Positions 60,505 to 64,000 of a DNA stretch of 64,000 nt are shown here, one piece after another. The position numbers were made by a program, and so were the translations under genes. How positions within the stretch are numbered: the stretch's first letter is position 1; each line of letters opens with the position of its first letter. The notes under the pieces are model-generated. The model was not told where the DNA came from. It did not search any database and saw nothing but the letters and a program-made list of their open reading frames with translations. The DNA is from Nitrospira sp. SG-bin1 (GTDB lineage Bacteria; Nitrospirota; Nitrospiria; Nitrospirales; Nitrospiraceae), in contig LVWS01000033.1 of NCBI GenBank assembly GCA_002083365.1, positions 310,001 through 374,000 on the forward strand, in the 5' to 3' direction.

Positions 60505-62055
60505 ATGATCGCTCTGGTATTGGCCCTGGTGACTCTCCTGCCAATGACCGCACTGGCGGACCCGATTCATGATTCCAGCGCATTGAAGGCTCAGTCGACG
60601 CGCACCGAACCCCTCACCATCGGAGAAGTGCTGGCGCGCATCGAGTTGACGCATCCGTTGCTTCGGGCGATGGGAGCCGAGCGAACGAAGGCCAGGGCGA
60701 TGATCCTGAAGGCGCTTGGGGCTTGGGAACCGCAGATCAAGAACTATACACAGACCGAACGTTATACGACTTGGAACCTCACGACGGCCTTCGACATTCC
60801 GAGTCAACATACCACTGGCTATGCCGATAGCACGGTCCAGGTCGGGCATCCCTGGGGCTTCACGGTCGAAGGCGGGCTCCGCAGCGGCTTCTTTGATAAA
60901 GCCACCTCGAGGATTGCGTACCCCCCTGATCTACTGGCCGCCTATCCACAGCAGCATTTCTATTACGGCGGGTCGTTCCATCTCCTGCGGGGCTTCATGG
61001 TCAACGAGGAGAACGCCCAGTTTCAACAGGCTGAGCTCGCGGGGCCGCAAGCGGAGATCAAGGTGGCCCAAAAACGACAGGACCTCTATCTCGCCGGGGC
61101 CGTGCAGTACTGGGATTGGCAGGTCGCCGTCAAACAAGCCGAGGTGGTGAAGCGCGCCTTAGCGGTTGCCGAAGAGCGCTTGGTCCAGGTCGAAGGATTG
61201 GCCAAGGGCGGGAAGGTCGCGCCGCTCGATGTTGTCGAAGTGAACAAAGAGGTTCAGAATCGGAAAGAAGCCGCCATCGCCGCCCAGCGGAAGGTGGAGT
61301 ATGAGCAGTACAAGCTGTCCCTCTTTCTCTGGGAGAACGGCGAGCCGGTGACGCCGCGACCGGAATGGGCGCCGGAATTCCAGGGCGAAACGCCGCTCCC
61401 GAATAACGACGAGGTCGCGGCCTATAAAGTGGAGGCCAAAGAAGAGCGGCCGGAAGTGCGGGAGCTCTACATCGAAGCTAAGATCAACAACATCGACATC
61501 AAGCTCGCCAAGAACAAACTGCTCCCGTTGTTGGATCTTGAGGGCGGGCCCACCAAAGGCGCTGCGGACTGGGTCGTGGGACTCGGGTATCGGGTCGGTG
61601 TGCACCTTGAGGTGCCGGTGTTCCAACGGGAAGGGCGTGGAAAAGTCATGGCTGCGGAAGTGGCTCAGCAACAATTGGCGTTGAAACAGCTGTACACCGA
61701 GCAACAGGTCAGTTTCGATGTGGACAACTGGCTCTCGGCCCAAGTGCGGGCCAGAGACCGGGTGACGGCGTCGACGGAAGCCCTGCGGTTGGCCAAGACG
61801 CTGGAAGAGGGCGAGCGGACTCGGTTTAACATGGGCGCGTCCAGTGTGCTCTTCGTCAACCTCCGTGAGCGCAACGTGGTGGAACAGGCATACCAGCTGT
61901 ATCGGGCGCAGGCCGACTACGCCGTGTCGCGTGGAGGCATGTTGTGGGCGAGGGGTGCGTTGGCCAAGCCGTGGGCCGAAAGCGAGTTGAGCAAGTACGG
62001 GAACCCGCTGACGGCGGCGGGCATGAACGGTTTCAAACGACCGGGCCGCGATTAA
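60505..62055 (+). CDS. TolC-family outer-membrane efflux protein, copy 1
   Basis: About 516 residues from MIALVLALVTLLPMTALADP; AAAGGAG precedes this ATG at good spacing. A signal peptide is followed by repeated TolC helices (LTIGEVLARIELTHPLLRAM; AQRKVEYEQYKLSLFLWENG; ARDRVTASTEALRLAKTLEE) and VEQAYQLYRAQADYAVSRGG. It would form a trimeric outer-membrane channel for efflux. It is the first of three tandem copies; C-terminal segments (ESELSKYGNPLTAAGMNGFK) are shared exactly with copy 2. No inner-membrane partner lies in the window. Confidence 0.85.
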   Translation: MIALVLALVTLLPMTALADPIHDSSALKAQSTRTEPLTIGEVLARIELTHPLLRAMGAERTKARAMILKALGAWEPQIKNYTQTERYTTWNLTTAFDIPSQHTTGYADSTVQVGHPWGFTVEGGLRSGFFDKATSRIAYPPDLLAAYPQQHFYYGGSFHLLRGFMVNEENAQFQQAELAGPQAEIKVAQKRQDLYLAGAVQYWDWQVAVKQAEVVKRALAVAEERLVQVEGLAKGGKVAPLDVVEVNKEVQNRKEAAIAAQRKVEYEQYKLSLFLWENGEPVTPRPEWAPEFQGETPLPNNDEVAAYKVEAKEERPEVRELYIEAKINNIDIKLAKNKLLPLLDLEGGPTKGAADWVVGLGYRVGVHLEVPVFQREGRGKVMAAEVAQQQLALKQLYTEQQVSFDVDNWLSAQVRARDRVTASTEALRLAKTLEEGERTRFNMGASSVLFVNLRERNVVEQAYQLYRAQADYAVSRGGMLWARGALAKPWAESELSKYGNPLTAAGMNGFKRPGRD

Positions 62056-62078
62056 TCCGACGCAAGGAGCATCCTTCG

Positions 62079-63626
62079 ATGGCCGCTCTATTACTCGTGA
62101 TTCTGACCTTGCTTCCCGTGGCGGCACTGGCGGAGCCGGTGCACGATTCAAGCGCGTTGAAGGCGCAGTCCGCCCGCACCGAGCCTCTGACCATCAGCGA
62201 AGTGCTCGCCCGGATTGAGCTGACTCATCCGCTGCTTCGGGCGACCGGGGTTGAACGGATGGAGGCCCGGGCGAAGATCTTGAAGGCGCTCGCAGCCTGG
62301 GAACCGACGTTCAAGAACAGGACAGAGGCCGATCGGTATCAGAGTTGGAATTTCCTGGCATTTATTAATGAGACGACGGGGGGATTTAACGACAGCCTTC
62401 TCCAGATGGGGCATCCCTGGGGCTTCACGGTCCATGGGGGGATCCGCAATGGGTTTGGGGATCGCACCAACCAAGGCGCCCATGCGCTCCTCGCGAATGA
62501 TGGACTGCTCTTCTGGCAGAACCAGCAAATCCTCGTCGGTGGTGAAGCTCACCTACTGCGCGGCTTCATGATGAACGAGGAGTATGCCGACTTCCAGAAG
62601 GCCGAACTCGCGGGTCCGCAGGCAGAGATCCACGTCGCCCAAAAACGACAGGACCTGTATCTCGCCGGGGCCGTGCAGTACTGGGATTGGCAAGTGGCGG
62701 TGAAGCAGGCTGAAGTGCAGAAACGGACATTGGCTGTCGCGGAAGAGCGCCTCATTCAGGTACAAGGGCAGGCCAAGCGTGGGCTGGCCTCGCCGCTCGA
62801 TGTCGTCGAGGTGAACAAAGAGGTTCAGAGTCGGCGAGAAGCCGCCATCGCCGCCCAGCGGAAGGTGGAGTATGAGCAGTACAAACTGTCCCTCTTTCTG
62901 TGGGAGAACGGCGAGCCGGTGACGCCGCGACCGGAATGGGCGCCGGAATTCCAAGGTGAAACGCCGCTCCCGACCAACGACGAGGTTGCGGCCTATAAAG
63001 TGGAAGCCAAAGAAGATCGGCCGGAAGTGAGAGAACTCTACATCGCAGCCAAGATGAATAATATCGACATCAAGCTCGCCAAGAACTACCTGCTCCCCAA
63101 GTTTGATTTTAAGGGGGGACAAATGGAAGCCGGCGCGGACTGGAATGTGGGGGTCGGATATCGGATGGAATCGTCCTTTGCGATGCCGCTGTTCCAGCGG
63201 GAAGGGCGTGGGAAAGTTCTGTTCGCGGAAGCGGACCAGCAGCAATTGGTCCTGAAACAGCTGTACACCGAGCAGCAGGTCAGCATCGACGTGGACAACT
63301 GGCTCTCGGCCCAAGTGCGGGCCAGAGACCGGGTGAAGGCAGCGACGGAAGCGCTGCGCATGGCGAAGACGCTGGAGGAGGGCGAACGGACCCGATTCAA
63401 CATGGGCGCGACCACCGTCCTCTTTGTGAACATCCGTGAGCGTAACGTGGTGGAAGCGGCGTACCAGCTGTATCGGGCGCAAGCCGACTACGCCGTAGCG
63501 CGTGGAGGCATGTTGTGGGCGAGGGGCGCGTTGTCGAAGCCGTGGCCCGAAAGCGAGTTGAGCAAGTACGGGAACCCGCTGACGGCGGCAGGCATGAACG
63601 GCTTCAAACGACCGGGACGCGATTAA
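62079..63626 (+). CDS. TolC-family outer-membrane efflux protein, copy 2
   Basis: 515 residues from MAALLLVILTLLPVAALAEP; the ribosome-site region CAAGGAGCATCC repeats that of copies 1 and 3. It is a close paralogue of copy 1, with long identical stretches (for example AQRKVEYEQYKLSLFLWENG and YLAGAVQYWDWQVAVKQAEV) and a diverged N-terminal third (residues about 85-150). It starts 23 bases after copy 1. The pattern suggests recent tandem duplication with selection for change in one region. Confidence 0.85.
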   Translation: MAALLLVILTLLPVAALAEPVHDSSALKAQSARTEPLTISEVLARIELTHPLLRATGVERMEARAKILKALAAWEPTFKNRTEADRYQSWNFLAFINETTGGFNDSLLQMGHPWGFTVHGGIRNGFGDRTNQGAHALLANDGLLFWQNQQILVGGEAHLLRGFMMNEEYADFQKAELAGPQAEIHVAQKRQDLYLAGAVQYWDWQVAVKQAEVQKRTLAVAEERLIQVQGQAKRGLASPLDVVEVNKEVQSRREAAIAAQRKVEYEQYKLSLFLWENGEPVTPRPEWAPEFQGETPLPTNDEVAAYKVEAKEDRPEVRELYIAAKMNNIDIKLAKNYLLPKFDFKGGQMEAGADWNVGVGYRMESSFAMPLFQREGRGKVLFAEADQQQLVLKQLYTEQQVSIDVDNWLSAQVRARDRVKAATEALRMAKTLEEGERTRFNMGATTVLFVNIRERNVVEAAYQLYRAQADYAVARGGMLWARGALSKPWPESELSKYGNPLTAAGMNGFKRPGRD

Positions 63627-63651
63627 TTCAGCAACAAAGGAGCATCCTCCC

Positions 63652-64000
63652 TTGATCCTTCTCTTGCTGTTCTCGTTGATGATGGTGCCGGTGACCGCAG
63701 GGGCGGAAACAGTGATCGACTCGAGCGTCGTTCGAGCTCAGTCTACTCGCACCGCTCCCCTGACCATTGAAGAGGTGTTGGCCAGAATTGAGTTGACCCA
63801 TCCGCTGCTTAAGGCAACCGGACTGGAGCGAGCGCAGGCTCGGGCGAAAATCTTGAAAGCCTTGGGTGCGTGGGAGCCGAAGGTTCGGAACGAAGTCGAG
63901 TTCGACCGGTATCAAACGTTCAATCTGACGAACGTCAGTGGTGCGCCGAATCACTTAAGTTCTGGCTATAACGATACTTTTATCAAGGTCGGGCACCCTA
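63652..64000 (+). CDS. TolC-family outer-membrane efflux protein, copy 3, cut by window end
   Basis: The frame opens at TTG 63652 (AAAGGAGCATCC upstream) and is open to the right edge (116 codons). Signal peptide LILLLLFSLMMVPVTAGAET is followed by RTAPLTIEEVLARIELTHPL and AKILKALGAWEPKVRNEVEF, clearly related to copies 1 and 2. It is more diverged than they are from each other. The rest lies outside the window. Confidence 0.75.
   Translation, partial: MILLLLFSLMMVPVTAGAETVIDSSVVRAQSTRTAPLTIEEVLARIELTHPLLKATGLERAQARAKILKALGAWEPKVRNEVEFDRYQTFNLTNVSGAPNHLSSGYNDTFIKVGHP

Overview
The window looks like a chromosomal segment of a Nitrospirota bacterium (Nitrospira-like). This is inferred from the moderately high GC, the overall protein style and the tandem TolC-like genes; no rRNA or marker gene confirms it. 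Three regions can be distinguished.

Region 1 (about 1-14,457) is a prophage-type element cut by the left edge of the window. It is read almost entirely on the minus strand: RHH regulator, GIY-YIG protein, small unknown genes, XRE repressor-like protein, HK97-type prohead protease, a replication-organiser-like protein whose own coding sequence carries a regular array of inverted repeats, HNH nuclease, two P27-type small terminase-like proteins and a tape-measure protein. The large terminase, portal and major capsid genes are not where they would be expected, so the element is mosaic or partly deleted. Its right end holds AT-richer cargo: three unrecognised genes, two of them an overlapping pair, and a HerA/FtsK-like ATPase. 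It ends at a 28-nt tRNA 3' fragment (14,430-14,457), which reads as attR. No integrase is visible.

Region 2 (about 14.5-53 kb) is a very large catabolic locus. The minus-strand half (30.1 to 15.5 kb) encodes a heme-oxygenase-like diiron protein, acyl-CoA ligase, thiolase, 3-hydroxyacyl-CoA dehydrogenase, enoyl-CoA hydratase, patatin, two VLCAD-type acyl-CoA dehydrogenases, and tryptophanase with an overlapping XRE regulator. The plus-strand half (30.36 to 53 kb) encodes tyrosine/homogentisate breakdown (a half-size HPPD-like protein, HmgA, a FAH-family hydrolase), a branched-chain-type 2-oxoacid dehydrogenase (E1 alpha, E1 beta, E2), thiolase, 3-hydroxybutyryl-CoA dehydrogenase, a two-subunit B12-dependent acyl-CoA mutase, MeaB-type GTPase, leucine-branch enzymes (methylcrotonyl-CoA carboxylase beta, methylglutaconyl-CoA hydratase, HMG-CoA lyase) and the methylcitrate cycle (PrpD, PrpB, PrpC) with an acyl-CoA synthetase. 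The mutase has the isobutyryl-CoA mutase residues Phe61/Gln179 instead of the Tyr/Arg of methylmalonyl-CoA mutase. The inferred scheme sends valine carbon through isobutyryl-CoA to n-butyryl-CoA and beta-oxidation, leucine through HMG-CoA, and propionyl-CoA into the methylcitrate cycle. Together the locus can be read as a programme for growth on, or scavenging of, amino acids and fatty acids.

Region 3 (53-64 kb) has a polyamine set (deoxyhypusine synthase-like enzyme, pyruvoyl arginine decarboxylase, agmatinase) interleaved with a DsbA-like protein, a zinc-ribbon protein and an aldehyde dehydrogenase. A pseudouridine synthase, a LysR regulator and three tandem TolC-like outer-membrane protein genes follow, the last cut by the window end.
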